A DNA stretch of 64,000 nucleotides from Alphaproteobacteria bacterium HGW-Alphaproteobacteria-1 (GTDB lineage Bacteria > Pseudomonadota > Alphaproteobacteria > Rhodobacterales > Rhodobacteraceae): assembly GCA_002842985.1 (NCBI GenBank), contig PHEQ01000010.1, forward strand, positions 117,848 to 181,847, written 5' to 3'. The notes under the pieces were generated by a model, which was not told the origin of the DNA, did not search any database, and saw only the letters and a program-made list of their open reading frames with translations. Of this stretch, positions 1 through 9,803 are shown in pieces (within the stretch, counting starts at the first letter, position 1; each line of letters starts with the position of its first letter). Made by a program: the position numbers and the translations under genes.

Positions 1-875
<875 letters not shown>

Positions 876-884
876 GACAGGCGC

Positions 885-1565
885 ATGAAAACCGTTGGTA
901 TTCTTGGCGGGATGGGGCCCGAGGCCACCATCCTTCTGATGCAAAAGGTGCTGGCTGCGGTGCCCGCGCGCGACGACGCGGATCACGTGCCGCTTCTTGT
1001 CCATCAGAACCCGCAGGTGCCGAGCCGAATCAAGGCGCTGATCGAGGGCGGCGGAGATGATCCCGGCCCGACCCTTGCGAAAATGGCGCGCGATCTGCAG
1101 TCGGCAGGGGCGCGAGCGCTGGCCATGCCGTGCAACACAGCGCACCATTACGCACCCGCCATTCGCGCCGCGACCGATCTGCCCTTTCTCGACATGCTGG
1201 ATCTGACCGCCGCGCATCTGGCCCGTATGGGCGCGCGGCGCGTGGGCATGCTCGCCTCGCCCGCGACGCGGATCGCGGGGGTGTTTGGCGCGCCCTTCGC
1301 CGCCCGTGGCCTGACCCCGGTGTTTCTCGGCGACGACGCCGCGCTTCTGGCGATCATCCGCGCGGTCAAGGGCGGCGCGCCGCTTGCAGCCCTTCGGCCC
1401 CGTCTCGGGGCCGAGGCCGAGGCGCTTTTGTCACAGGGGGCAGATCACCTGCTCATCGCCTGCACCGAGTTGTCGCTGATGACCGATGCGTTGCCCGAAA
1501 GTGTTTCCACGACCGACAGCCTCGATTGCCTGACATCCGCAATTGTGGATTTTGCCCAAGGCTGA
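885..1565 (+). CDS. Aspartate/glutamate racemase family protein
   Basis: A 226-residue cytoplasmic protein of the Asp/Glu racemase superfamily (YgeA-like), which uses a two-cysteine, cofactor-independent mechanism. The N-terminal GILGGMGPEAT block and both catalytic cysteines are visible: C83 in PCNTAH and C193 in ACTELS. Full length for the family is about 230. The ATG at 885 follows an AGGA ribosome-binding site and lies 9 bases after the stop of the HisD-like gene, which suggests an operon and a shared pathway. The family also contains hydantoin racemases and maleate/arylmalonate-type enzymes, so the substrate cannot be read from sequence alone. Racemisation of an acidic or broad-range amino acid is the default reading. 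Confidence 0.85.
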   Translation: MKTVGILGGMGPEATILLMQKVLAAVPARDDADHVPLLVHQNPQVPSRIKALIEGGGDDPGPTLAKMARDLQSAGARALAMPCNTAHHYAPAIRAATDLPFLDMLDLTAAHLARMGARRVGMLASPATRIAGVFGAPFAARGLTPVFLGDDAALLAIIRAVKGGAPLAALRPRLGAEAEALLSQGADHLLIACTELSLMTDALPESVSTTDSLDCLTSAIVDFAQG

Positions 1566-1572
1566 GGCCGGT

Positions 1573-1908
1573 CTATTCCGCCGCGCGGCCCGAGACCTTT
1601 TCGAGATGCAACCGAAGATGCTCGGCCTCGTAGCGGGCCTCGCGCAGCCCCTCCATGGTGGCCGACAGTTCCGCCTCCGCCTGGCTGAGCTGATTGGTCA
1701 GTTCGGCTTCGCGCTGTTGCAGATAGGTGATGGCCTGATCGCGGGTTTCCTCTGCCTCGTGCAATTCCTGCGCCAGTCGCTCCAACTCTCCGACATCCGA
1801 GGCCTGAACCCGCACAAAGCGATGCACCAGCCAGTTGGCGAACCACCCCATGCAGAACGCCACAAAAAGCACGATGGCCGTGGCGATAATGAATTCAGTT
1901 CTGTTCAT
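1573..1908 (-). CDS. Membrane-anchored coiled-coil protein, hypothetical
   Basis: A 111-residue protein with one N-terminal membrane segment (about residues 6-28) followed by an acidic heptad-like region rich in E, Q, L and A, from about residue 40 to 105, which should form a coiled coil. I chose the ATG at 1908 because the protein then starts directly before the membrane helix; this start overlaps the end of the upstream OmpA-like gene by 14 bases. A longer frame reaching to 1974 would add a basic, low-complexity leader. The tight overlap implies translation coupling with the OmpA-like gene and perhaps a role in the cell envelope. I recognise no named family. Confidence 0.7.
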   Translation of the reverse strand: MNRTEFIIATAIVLFVAFCMGWFANWLVHRFVRVQASDVGELERLAQELHEAEETRDQAITYLQQREAELTNQLSQAEAELSATMEGLREARYEAEHLRLHLEKVSGRAAE

Positions 1909-3808
1909 CCGCGGATGGGTCCTGACTGTCCGTGCCGACTGCGCCTTCTTCCCCCGTATCCTCGAGGCTTTCAAGCCCTGTCTGCACCTCGACCACGGGC
2001 TCGGGGCGAATCACCCGAAATTCGATCCGACGATTGGTCTCACGCCCCTCTTCGGTGTCGTTATCGGCAATCGGGCGGCTCTCGCCATAGCCTTTCGCCT
2101 CGATCGTGGATGTCAGCACACGGCGCAGGCGCAATGCATCGAGCACCGCGCGCGCGCGCTCGAGGCTCAACTGTTCGTTCATTTCCTCGCGGCCCTGACT
2201 GTCGGTATGGCCGCCGATTTCCATGCGGATCTCGCCGCAGGCCTTGAGAATGTCGGCGATCGCGTCGAGGATCACGGCGCCTGCGCTGTCGATCGTGGCC
2301 GAGCCCGGCTCGAAGCCGATCTTCTGCGCGCTCTGCACATCGGAGACCTGCGCCTCGCATTCCTCGGGAGAGGGGAGGCTCGCCAATGGGTCGAGCTTTT
2401 GCTGATAGGTCACGTCGATGGAAAATTTCTCGGCCCCGCCGAGGCGGTCGGCCATGAGCTGCGCAATCTCGGATCCGGCGGATTTGCGCCCGGTCTTGCC
2501 CGTGATGTCCAGCCGTTCGGGCGTGACGGTCACAGCGCCGTTCTCGAGGTGGCTGAGCGCCTCCAGCGCCAGCAGCACCCGCATCGGCCAATCCCGCGGC
2601 AGCCCTTCGGCCACCCGCGCCGTCATGTGCACGGCATCCGAGGAAAACCGGGCCCGCGCAAAACTCGTGACGGTCTCGCGCATTTGTTCGCTGGCGACGC
2701 GGCCCCGCAAAAGGACCTGACCCTCGGGCGAGAGCGTGGCGATGAACTCGGGTGCCAGCGGCGCACTTGCGTCTGGAAGCGGCGGCAGCGTGGCGTCCAG
2801 TGCAAACACCTCCGGCAAGGCCACCTCGAGCGCGCCCACCACATCGTCGAAAAGCGCCTGATCGGTCCCCGCCTCGGCCAGCAGCGCAATATCGGCGTCG
2901 GTGAAGGTCACGCTGCCCGCGCCGAGTTTGGCGAGCGCAGCGATCGCCTCTTCGGCGGCGCGCGCCCATTGCGGTGTCGGCACGCCCATGCCCACGACAC
3001 AGTCCGCGCGCTCGGTCAGCCCGCCGCGCCCCGCCGCGCGCAGGATGCGATCGCGCGCCTCGTCGGTATCGGCCGAGCAGGCATCGAACCGCGCGCCACG
3101 CTCGTCGATGACAAAGCGCAGGGTAAAAGGCGTGATCACCGGGCGCGGCGCGGAGATGTCGAGCGCAAGCGCGACATTCTCGGGAGGGCGGCGGGCCAGG
3201 TCGATCTCGACCCGGTTCTTTTCGGCGGCGCTGTCGACCATGGCCGTAATTTCGACGCGCTCGGCGGTCACGGAAATCTTGCTCCGCGACAAAAGGCCAA
3301 GCGACCGCACGGCATAGCGCAGCGCGGGCCGCCAGGTGGCGGGGGCGGGATAATCGGCGGCGTCAAGCAGGTCGGCCACAGGCGCGCCATTGGTCGCCTC
3401 GGCAATATCTTCCATGAACTTTTGCCGGTCGAGGGTCGCAGGCACGAGACCGATCAGGGAAATTCCCCGCTCGTTGCGCAGGATCTCGATGGCGAATTGT
3501 GGCGTGACGAGCGCCTCGCCCTCTGCCACCACGGTCTGATCCAGCACCCGTGCCGCATCCACCACCGACCCCGCCACCGAGAGCGCGGCAAAGCGCGCTG
3601 CCTCGGTCGGTGCGGTGCCCGCCAGAAATACCTGAAGCCCGTCGGTGCCGACCTCGGCCCAGTGCATGCCGCGTGCGTCGAGCGCATCGCGCACCGCGCG
3701 GCGCGAGCCGTCCTCGATCGCGCTCACGGCAAAACCTGCGGCCACGACACAAAGCGCGCCCGCCCCGAGAAACGTCCCGCCGATGGTCAAGAGGGTGGAG
3801 AGGCGCAT
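1895..3808 (-). CDS. Large OmpA-family envelope protein
   Basis: A 637-residue protein with an N-terminal hydrophobic anchor (about residues 7-30), a long middle region with BON-like alternating segments, and a C-terminal OmpA/MotB peptidoglycan-binding domain (about residues 500-610). The OmpA domain shows the expected GGHTDSQG motif, the LSLERARAV helix, KGYGES and the NRRIEF ending. The protein is probably fixed in the inner membrane with its OmpA domain binding peptidoglycan in the periplasm. The last residues are acidic and variable. It is co-transcribed with the small coiled-coil gene that overlaps its end. No transport or enzymatic motif is visible, so an envelope-tethering role is the inference. 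Confidence 0.85.
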   Translation of the reverse strand: MRLSTLLTIGGTFLGAGALCVVAAGFAVSAIEDGSRRAVRDALDARGMHWAEVGTDGLQVFLAGTAPTEAARFAALSVAGSVVDAARVLDQTVVAEGEALVTPQFAIEILRNERGISLIGLVPATLDRQKFMEDIAEATNGAPVADLLDAADYPAPATWRPALRYAVRSLGLLSRSKISVTAERVEITAMVDSAAEKNRVEIDLARRPPENVALALDISAPRPVITPFTLRFVIDERGARFDACSADTDEARDRILRAAGRGGLTERADCVVGMGVPTPQWARAAEEAIAALAKLGAGSVTFTDADIALLAEAGTDQALFDDVVGALEVALPEVFALDATLPPLPDASAPLAPEFIATLSPEGQVLLRGRVASEQMRETVTSFARARFSSDAVHMTARVAEGLPRDWPMRVLLALEALSHLENGAVTVTPERLDITGKTGRKSAGSEIAQLMADRLGGAEKFSIDVTYQQKLDPLASLPSPEECEAQVSDVQSAQKIGFEPGSATIDSAGAVILDAIADILKACGEIRMEIGGHTDSQGREEMNEQLSLERARAVLDALRLRRVLTSTIEAKGYGESRPIADNDTEEGRETNRRIEFRVIRPEPVVEVQTGLESLEDTGEEGAVGTDSQDPSADEQN

Positions 3809-3869
3809 GAGCGGCAGCCTAGGTCGTTAAAACACACACTGTCTTAGGCCTGCGCCCGGCCAAGCGCAA

Positions 3870-4832
3870 TCAGACCAGAAGCGCACCGGCGAAAAACAGC
3901 ACAGGCAGAAGCCCCGCGTCTCGGTTGGAGCGAAACAGATGCAGAAGCCGCGCGGTATCGTCGAGCCTGAGCCTGCGCAATTGCCAGTGCATGTGCCAGC
4001 CCATCGCCCAGACGCCGCCAAGTGCAAGCATGAGCGCCACGGGGTTCGGCGGGCCTGCCAGAATGACCGCCACCGCCATGAGCGCCACCGTCGCCACCAG
4101 AAACCGCCGCAGCCAGCGCGGGGACTGCTCTCCGAAAAGCCGTGCCGTGGATTTCACCCCGATGAGCGCGTCATCCTCGGCATCCTGATGGGCATAGATC
4201 GTGTCATAAAACAGCGTCCAGGCGATTCCGGCCAGGTAAAGCACCACCGCCGGGGCCTCGAGCCGCCCGGAATGGGCCGTCCAGGCCAGGAGTGCGCCCC
4301 AGTTGAAGGCAAGCCCCAGAAACACCTGTGGCCACCATGTGAACCGCTTGGCAAAGGGATAGACCGCCACCGGCAGAAGCGCGAGCACCCCGAGTGCAAT
4401 GGCCGCGCCGTTGAAGGTGAGCAGGATCAGAAAGGCCACCAGAGCCTGCGCGATCATCCACAGGAGCGCGCCGCGCAGGCTGACCTGACCCGAGGGAATG
4501 GGCCGCGACGCGGTGCGCGCAACGCTGCCGTCGATATCGCGGTCGGTGATGTCGTTCCAGGTGCAGCCCGCCCCGCGCATCAGGCACGCCCCGATCCCGC
4601 AGCCCGCGAAAATCCATAGGTCCTGCCAGCCCGCGCGCCCGTCCGCCAGCATCGCCAGCAAAAGACCCCACCAGCAAGGCAGAAGCAAAAGCCATGTTCC
4701 GATGGGCCGGTCGGCACGGCTGAGCCGGAGGTAGGGGCGCGTGGTCTCGGGGGCATACCGGTCCACCCAGTTCCCCGCATAGGCATCGGCGACGGCCTTT
4801 GTCGCCTCTGGCGTCCGGTTTCCCTCGCTCAT
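3870..4832 (-). CDS. ubiA: 4-hydroxybenzoate polyprenyltransferase (UbiA)
   Basis: UbiA attaches the polyprenyl tail to 4-hydroxybenzoate in ubiquinone synthesis, in the inner membrane. The 320-residue protein has the two Asp-rich substrate-binding motifs of the family: NDITDRDID near residue 93 and YDTIYAHQDAEDD near residue 209, plus about eight hydrophobic helices. The short hydrophilic N-terminus (to about residue 33) precedes RADRPIGTWLL. The start at 4832 lies only 11 bases from the start of the divergent rsmE gene, so the two promoters must reach into each other's coding sequence. Another ubiquinone gene, ubiG, lies elsewhere in the window (17461-18207). Confidence 0.95.
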   Translation of the reverse strand: MSEGNRTPEATKAVADAYAGNWVDRYAPETTRPYLRLSRADRPIGTWLLLLPCWWGLLLAMLADGRAGWQDLWIFAGCGIGACLMRGAGCTWNDITDRDIDGSVARTASRPIPSGQVSLRGALLWMIAQALVAFLILLTFNGAAIALGVLALLPVAVYPFAKRFTWWPQVFLGLAFNWGALLAWTAHSGRLEAPAVVLYLAGIAWTLFYDTIYAHQDAEDDALIGVKSTARLFGEQSPRWLRRFLVATVALMAVAVILAGPPNPVALMLALGGVWAMGWHMHWQLRRLRLDDTARLLHLFRSNRDAGLLPVLFFAGALLV

Positions 4833-4843
4833 ATGCTGGCCTC

Positions 4844-5572
4844 ATGACAGGGGACAAGATCAGGCTTTATCTAGAGCACCCGCTGGGGGAAGGGCAAACC
4901 CTTCCTCTGAGCCAGCCGCAGGCGCACTACCTCTTCGGGGTGATGCGGCTGGGGCCGGGGGACGGTTTGCGGGTGTTCAATGGGCGCGACGGCGAATGGC
5001 GCGCGGTGGTGGTCGAGGCGGGCAAGCGCGGCGGCCTGCTGAAGGCCGACAAGCAGACCGCGCCGCAGCGCGACCCGCCCGACCTGTGGCTGCTTTTCGC
5101 GCCGATCAAGAAGGCGCGCACCGATTTCATCGTGGAAAAGGCCACCGAGATGGGCGCGGCACGGATCGTGCCGGTACAGACCGATTTCACCAATTCCGAG
5201 CGCATCCGGCAGGACCGGCTTCAGGCCCATGCCCTTGAGGCCGCCGAGCAATGCGGCGGCACCTTCGTGCCCGAGGTGGCGACCCTCACCCGCCTTGACC
5301 GGCTGCTTGCGGACTGGCCCGAGGACCGACACCTGATGTTTTGTGACGAGGCGCTTGTGGGCGCCGCGCCCACCCTGCCAGGCGATCTCGGCGGGGTGCC
5401 CTGGGCCGTGCTCATCGGGCCCGAGGGCGGCTTTTCCGAGGCCGAGCGCACCCGGCTGCGGACGCATCCCCTGGCGCATGCCATCAGCCTCGGCCCGCGC
5501 ATCCTGCGCGCCGATACCGCCGCTGTTGCCGCGCTCACGTTCTGGCAACTGAGATGCGGGGACTGGGGATGA
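4844..5572 (+). CDS. rsmE: 16S rRNA (uracil1498-N3)-methyltransferase RsmE
   Basis: A SPOUT-class methyltransferase that modifies U1498 of 16S rRNA in the small ribosomal subunit. The 242-residue protein shows VEKATEMG, the NSERIRQDRL block (usual form QTERS), the IGPEGGFSEAE SAM-binding loop and the terminal LGPRILRADTAAVAAL knot segment. I chose the ATG at 4844 (MTGDKIRLYL) over an in-frame upstream codon at 4799, because the latter would run into the divergent ubiA gene and adds residues not typical of the family. Its stop overlaps the next start as ATGA, so the downstream membrane protein is translationally coupled. Confidence 0.93.
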   Translation: MTGDKIRLYLEHPLGEGQTLPLSQPQAHYLFGVMRLGPGDGLRVFNGRDGEWRAVVVEAGKRGGLLKADKQTAPQRDPPDLWLLFAPIKKARTDFIVEKATEMGAARIVPVQTDFTNSERIRQDRLQAHALEAAEQCGGTFVPEVATLTRLDRLLADWPEDRHLMFCDEALVGAAPTLPGDLGGVPWAVLIGPEGGFSEAERTRLRTHPLAHAISLGPRILRADTAAVAALTFWQLRCGDWG

Positions 5573-6090
5573 GCCTTGTCCGCCCCGGCGCGTCCCATAC
5601 CCTGCGCCGCTGGCGCGAGGTGCTGGTGGCGCTTGGTCTGGCCGCGCTGGGCCTGTGGTGGGCGCTGACCGGCTTTGGCCTGCTGGCATGGATCGGCTGG
5701 GCGATGATTGTCGCGGCGGCGGCACTTGGCCTGGCCGGGGTGCAACGGGTGCGGTTTCGGCGGGGTGCGGGCGGGCCGGGGGTGGTGGTGGTGGATGAGG
5801 GGCTGATCGCCTATCTTGGGCCCGTGACGGGCGGCGCGGTCGCGCTGTCGGAGATCACGGCACTTGCGCTCGATCCCGACGGGCCGCACTGGGTGCTCCG
5901 CCAACCGGGTCAGCCCGCCCTGCGCATTCCGCTCGATGCCGAAGGGGCCGAGGCGCTTTTCGACGCCTTCGCAGCGCTTCCGGGGCTACGCACCGAGCAT
6001 ATGCTGGCGCGGATGCGCCGCCCCGGCCCGGTTTCCGAAATCCTCTGGCAGAGACACATGCACCCGACATCCTACCCAAGGCTGCATTGA
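5569..6090 (+). CDS. Hypothetical membrane protein
   Basis: A 173-residue protein starting at the ATG that overlaps the rsmE stop (ATGA at 5569-5572). After a basic start (HTLRRWRE) come two hydrophobic segments at about residues 20-38 and 40-58, then a soluble C-terminal part of about 110 residues. The soluble part resembles a small PH-like fold (GPGVVVVDEGLIAYLGP and a following strand-rich stretch), but I cannot name a family. The end is followed after 65 bases by gshA. The genes rsmE, this one and gshA probably form one transcript. Function unknown. Confidence 0.75.
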   Translation: MSLVRPGASHTLRRWREVLVALGLAALGLWWALTGFGLLAWIGWAMIVAAAALGLAGVQRVRFRRGAGGPGVVVVDEGLIAYLGPVTGGAVALSEITALALDPDGPHWVLRQPGQPALRIPLDAEGAEALFDAFAALPGLRTEHMLARMRRPGPVSEILWQRHMHPTSYPRLH

Positions 6091-6155
6091 CACCCGCGCG
6101 GAATACCGCCAACTCTGGCCGCCGACAAAACGCACGCCGCTCAGGAGATACGAAC

Positions 6156-7526
6156 ATGTCCATTCCCCAATCCGGCGGCGGGCCGATCGAGCATCAAGGC
6201 CAGCTTGCCGAATATCTGGCGAGCGGCTGCAAGCCCGTCGCGGACTGGCGCATCGGCACCGAGCACGAGAAATTCGGCTATTGCAAGGACACGCTGCGCC
6301 CGCTTCCCTATGAGGGGCCGCGCTCGATCCTTGCGGTGCTGGAGGGGCTGCGCGACGGGCATGGCTGGACCCCGGTCGAGGAGGGGGGCCATCTCATCGG
6401 GTTGGAAAAGGACGGCGCGAATGTCAGCCTCGAGCCGGGCGGGCAGTTGGAACTCAGTGGCGCACCGCTGGAGACGATTCATCAGACCTGCGACGAGGTG
6501 AACGAGCATCTGCGCGACGTCAAGGACATCGCCGACAGGGTGGGCGTGGGCTTTATCGGCCTTGGCGCGGCCCCGGTCTGGATGCATGACGACATGCCGC
6601 TCATGCCCAAGGGCCGTTACAAGCTGATGGACAGCTACATGCAAAAGGTCGGCACCATGGGCCGCAGCATGATGCGCCGCACCTGCACCGTGCAGGTCAA
6701 TCTCGATTTCGGCTCCGAAGCGGACATGGTGCAGAAATTCCGCGTGGCGCTGGCGCTGCAACCCGTGGCCACGGCGCTTTTCGCCAATTCGCCGTTTTTC
6801 GAGGGCAAGCCCAATGGGCACAAATCCTGGCGTGCGCGCGTCTGGCGAGACCTTGACCCCGCGCGCACGGGGATGCTGCCCTTTGTCTTTGACGAGGGGT
6901 TCGGATTCGAGGCCTATGCGGAATATGCGCTCGATGTGCCGATGTATTTTGTCTACCGCGACGGGCAGTATATCGACGCTTTGGGACAAAGTTTCCGTGA
7001 TTTCCTGCGCGGCGAGTTGCCCGCACTGCCGGGTGAGAAGCCCACACTCAGTGATTGGGCCGATCACCTCACCACCATTTTCCCCGAGGCGCGGATCAAG
7101 AAGTTCATGGAGATGCGCGGTGCCGATGGCGGGCCGTGGCGCAGGCTCTGCGCGCTGCCCGCGTTCTGGGTCGGATTGATGTATGATCAATCCGCGCTCG
7201 ACGCCGCATGGGATCTGGTCAAAGGCTGGGATGTCGAAACCCGCGACAGCCTGCGCGTCGCGGCCAGCGTGGAGGGGCTTCAGGCAAAGGTGGGGCGCAT
7301 TGACATGCACCACCTCGCGCGCGAGGTGGTGCAATTGTCCCATGCCGGGCTGAAGGCACGGGCGCGGCCCGGTGGCGGCGGCATGATTCCCGACGAGACC
7401 CATTTCCTCGATGCGCTGCGTGAGAGTGTCGAGAGCGGCCGCACCCCCGCCGATGAGCTGCTCGCGCGGTATCACGGCGATTGGAACGGCGATCTGAGCC
7501 GCATCTATGCTGATTACAGCTACTGA
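6156..7526 (+). CDS. gshA: Glutamate-cysteine ligase, plant/proteobacterial type
   Basis: First enzyme of glutathione synthesis: ATP-dependent joining of glutamate and cysteine to gamma-glutamylcysteine in the cytoplasm. The 456-residue length matches class II (plant-like) ligases of alphaproteobacteria. Visible family features are GTEHEKFGY near the N-terminus (substrate Glu/Mg binding), EPGGQLELSGAP, and the MRRTCTVQVNLD segment. The ATG at 6156 has an AGGAG ribosome-binding site 8 bases upstream (6143-6147); the frame is open back to 6087 but that extension is low-complexity. No gshB is in the window. Confidence 0.95.
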   Translation: MSIPQSGGGPIEHQGQLAEYLASGCKPVADWRIGTEHEKFGYCKDTLRPLPYEGPRSILAVLEGLRDGHGWTPVEEGGHLIGLEKDGANVSLEPGGQLELSGAPLETIHQTCDEVNEHLRDVKDIADRVGVGFIGLGAAPVWMHDDMPLMPKGRYKLMDSYMQKVGTMGRSMMRRTCTVQVNLDFGSEADMVQKFRVALALQPVATALFANSPFFEGKPNGHKSWRARVWRDLDPARTGMLPFVFDEGFGFEAYAEYALDVPMYFVYRDGQYIDALGQSFRDFLRGELPALPGEKPTLSDWADHLTTIFPEARIKKFMEMRGADGGPWRRLCALPAFWVGLMYDQSALDAAWDLVKGWDVETRDSLRVAASVEGLQAKVGRIDMHHLAREVVQLSHAGLKARARPGGGGMIPDETHFLDALRESVESGRTPADELLARYHGDWNGDLSRIYADYSY

Positions 7527-7737
7527 GCGCGACTCGCGGTCGCGTGGCGCAATGCCGCAACTGCGAAAAGACCGTTTCAGGGAAAATCTAGCGTGAAATT
7601 CGCTAATCTGTAGCATTTCAATCCGTTCGGTTTGCGAAACGGTCGATTCCGGGAAAATCGTGAGGCGATTCCCTGTTAGTTTTGGATACCGGGCCTTGAA
7701 GACCCGGATGACGAAACAAACGAGGGAGACCCCCAGA
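7527..7737. promoter_or_regulatory. Intergenic region upstream of usp with paired repeats
   Basis: This 211-base gap has a lower GC content than its surroundings and holds ordered repeats. GACCGTTTC (7570-7578) and GAAACGGTC (7636-7644) form a perfect 9-base inverted pair, and each is followed by the direct repeat GGGAAAATC (7580-7588 and 7651-7659). TAGCG and CGCTA flank TGAAATT near 7589-7605, and CCGGG/CCCGG flank a loop near 7689-7707. No open frame of note is present. It probably contains the promoter and control sites of the universal stress protein and symporter pair; no single promoter is convincing. Confidence 0.45.
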
Positions 7738-8172
7738 ATGTCCGATAAATTTGTCGTCGGCTACGACGGCAGCGTGTCGGCGCGTCGCGCGCTGGAATTC
7801 GCTGTCGAGCGGGCCCGCGCACAGGGCGGCACGATCGTGCTCGCGCATGTGCTTGAATGGTCGCCGTATTCCTTCCTGAGCGCCAGCGAGCTGGAAGAGC
7901 GCCACAAGCGCCGCCGCGAAGAGATGGCCCGCGCCGAGGAGATGCTCAACAAGACCGTGGTGGCCGAGCTGAAAGACGCCGGGATGCCGGTAGAGGTGGT
8001 GATCCGCTACGGCAGCACCGCCGAGTTGCTTGGCAAGATCGCCAGCGAAATGGGCGCGGTGCAGATCGTCGTCGGGCGCGAGGGACAATCGGCGCTCGAG
8101 GCGCGGATCTTCGGCTCGGTCGCGGGTGCGCTCGTGCAGACCTCGCCGGTGCCCTGCACCATCGTGCCATGA
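7738..8172 (+). CDS. Universal stress protein (UspA family)
   Basis: A 144-residue single-domain Usp protein. The N-terminal VVGYDGS and the C-terminal ATP-binding signature (VGREGQS, then GSVAG nine residues on, then PVPCTIVP) indicate the nucleotide-binding subtype. I chose the ATG at 7738 because VVGYDGS then lies at the usual distance from the N-terminus; the frame is open to 7660 but that extension is basic and unlike the family. The AGCS symporter gene follows after 26 bases, so the two are probably one operon. Usp proteins are often paired with transporters and may sense ATP state; the role here is inferred. Confidence 0.92.
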   Translation: MSDKFVVGYDGSVSARRALEFAVERARAQGGTIVLAHVLEWSPYSFLSASELEERHKRRREEMARAEEMLNKTVVAELKDAGMPVEVVIRYGSTAELLGKIASEMGAVQIVVGREGQSALEARIFGSVAGALVQTSPVPCTIVP

Positions 8173-8198
8173 CAAACGGACAAACAGGGACAAAAACA

Positions 8199-9737
8199 AT
8201 GCAGCAAAAGAATATGTTCGCAGCGCTTGCCGCGCTCGCGGTGCTCTCCGCCGCACCGGCGCGGGCGCAATCCATCGACGAGACGGTGAACCAGATATTC
8301 GCCAACTCGACCGGCTGGTTCGTCAATCTCATCTTCTCCAACTTTCCCGGCACCACATTCCCGTGGATCGTGGCCTGGCTGGTGATCGGTGCGACGGTCT
8401 TTACCCTCTATTTCGGGTTCATTCAGTTCCGCGCGGTCGGCCATTCCATCTCGCTGGTCAAGGGCGACTATTCGGATCCCAATGACGCGGGCGAAGTCAG
8501 TCATTTCCAGGCGCTTGCCACCGCACTTTCCGGCACCGTTGGTCTTGGCAACATCGCCGGCGTGGCCGTCGCGGTCAGCATCGGCGGACCGGGCGCGACC
8601 TTCTGGATGATCCTCGCCGGTCTTATGGGCATGGCGTCGAAATTCACCGAATGCACGCTTGGCGTGAAATACCGTAACGAATATCCCGACGGTCGCGTGT
8701 CGGGTGGGCCGATGTATTACCTCTCCAAGGGGTTCACCGAGCGCGGGCTGCCGGGGGGCAAGATCCTTGCGGTGCTGTTCTCGATCTTCTGCATCCTGGG
8801 CGCGCTTGGCGGCGGCAACATGTTCCAGGCCAACCAGGCGCATCAGCAGATCTCGGGGATCCTCGGGGCCTATCCGGGCTGGATCACGGGCGTGATCTTT
8901 GCTGCGGTCGTGTTCGCGGTGATCGTGGGCGGGATCAAGTCCATCGCGCGGGTGACCGAAAAGGTCGTGCCGTTCATGGGCATCCTCTATGTCGGCACAG
9001 CGCTGATCATCATCGTGATGAACGCCGATCAGATCGGCTGGGCCTTCGGGCAGATCTTTGCCGGGGCCTTCACCGGGCTGGGCGTCGCGGGCGGCATGGT
9101 CGGCGCGCTGATCCAGGGCTTCAAGCGGGCGGCCTTCTCGAACGAGGCCGGCGTCGGCTCTGCGGCCATCGCCCACGCGGCGGTGCGCACCAAGGAGCCC
9201 GTGACCGAGGGGCTCGTGTCGCTTCTGGAGCCGTTCATCGACACGGTGGTGATCTGCACCATGACGGCGCTTGTCATCATCATCACCGGGCAACTGGTGG
9301 CGGGACCCGATGGCAATTACCTGCTCAACGAGGCGGGCACTGCGATCCAGACCGTCGGCGGCACCTCGGGCGTGGGCCTCACCTCGGCGGCCTTCGGCAG
9401 CGCGATAAGCTGGTTTCCCTATGTTCTGGCCGTCGCGGTGATCCTCTTCGCCTTCTCGACGATGATCAGCTGGTCCTATTACGGTCTCAAGGCCTGGACC
9501 TACCTCTTCGGCGAGGGTCAGACCACGGAACTGGTGTTCAAGGTGATCTTCTGCATCTTCGTGGTGATCGGGGCTGCGGCCAATCTCGGCCCGGTGATCG
9601 ACTTCTCGGATGCGGCGATCTTCGCCATGGCGGTGGTCAACATCATCGGGCTTTACTTCCTGATGCCGATCGTCAAGCGCGAGTTGAACAGCTACCTTGC
9701 GCGCCTGAAATCCGGCGAGATCAAGAAATACAACTGA
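8199..9737 (+). CDS. Sodium:alanine symporter (AGCS family)
   Basis: An inner-membrane sodium- or proton-coupled amino acid symporter (alanine/glycine type) of 512 residues. The family block [19 protein letters not shown] and the later [22 protein letters not shown] are both present, with about 11 hydrophobic helices. The N-terminus ([15 protein letters not shown]) looks like a cleavable signal peptide, a feature of some members. I chose the ATG at 8199, with AGGGA at 8186-8190, over the ATG at 8169 that overlaps the usp stop. A strong terminator follows at 9755. The substrate (alanine, glycine or another small amino acid) cannot be fixed from the sequence. Confidence 0.92.
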   Translation: MQQKNMFAALAALAVLSAAPARAQSIDETVNQIFANSTGWFVNLIFSNFPGTTFPWIVAWLVIGATVFTLYFGFIQFRAVGHSISLVKGDYSDPNDAGEVSHFQALATALSGTVGLGNIAGVAVAVSIGGPGATFWMILAGLMGMASKFTECTLGVKYRNEYPDGRVSGGPMYYLSKGFTERGLPGGKILAVLFSIFCILGALGGGNMFQANQAHQQISGILGAYPGWITGVIFAAVVFAVIVGGIKSIARVTEKVVPFMGILYVGTALIIIVMNADQIGWAFGQIFAGAFTGLGVAGGMVGALIQGFKRAAFSNEAGVGSAAIAHAAVRTKEPVTEGLVSLLEPFIDTVVICTMTALVIIITGQLVAGPDGNYLLNEAGTAIQTVGGTSGVGLTSAAFGSAISWFPYVLAVAVILFAFSTMISWSYYGLKAWTYLFGEGQTTELVFKVIFCIFVVIGAAANLGPVIDFSDAAIFAMAVVNIIGLYFLMPIVKRELNSYLARLKSGEIKKYN

Positions 9738-9754
9738 TCATTGTGAAATGACGA

Positions 9755-9786
9755 GGGCCGGGGATCATCCCCGGCCCTTGGCTTTT
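9755..9786 (+). terminator. Rho-independent terminator after the AGCS symporter
   Basis: An 11-base perfect stem (GGGCCGGGGAT pairing with ATCCCCGGCCC at 9767-9777, nearly no loop in the fully paired form) is followed by TTGGCTTTT. It lies 17 bases after the symporter stop and between two convergent genes, so it may also serve infB from the other side. Confidence 0.85.
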
Positions 9787-9803
9787 GTAAAGGCGCGATC
9801 GGA

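Noticed and set aside
1835..3847. Long open frame on the plus strand (670 codons)
   Set aside because: Antisense to the large OmpA-like gene, which has a complete and convincing OmpA domain.
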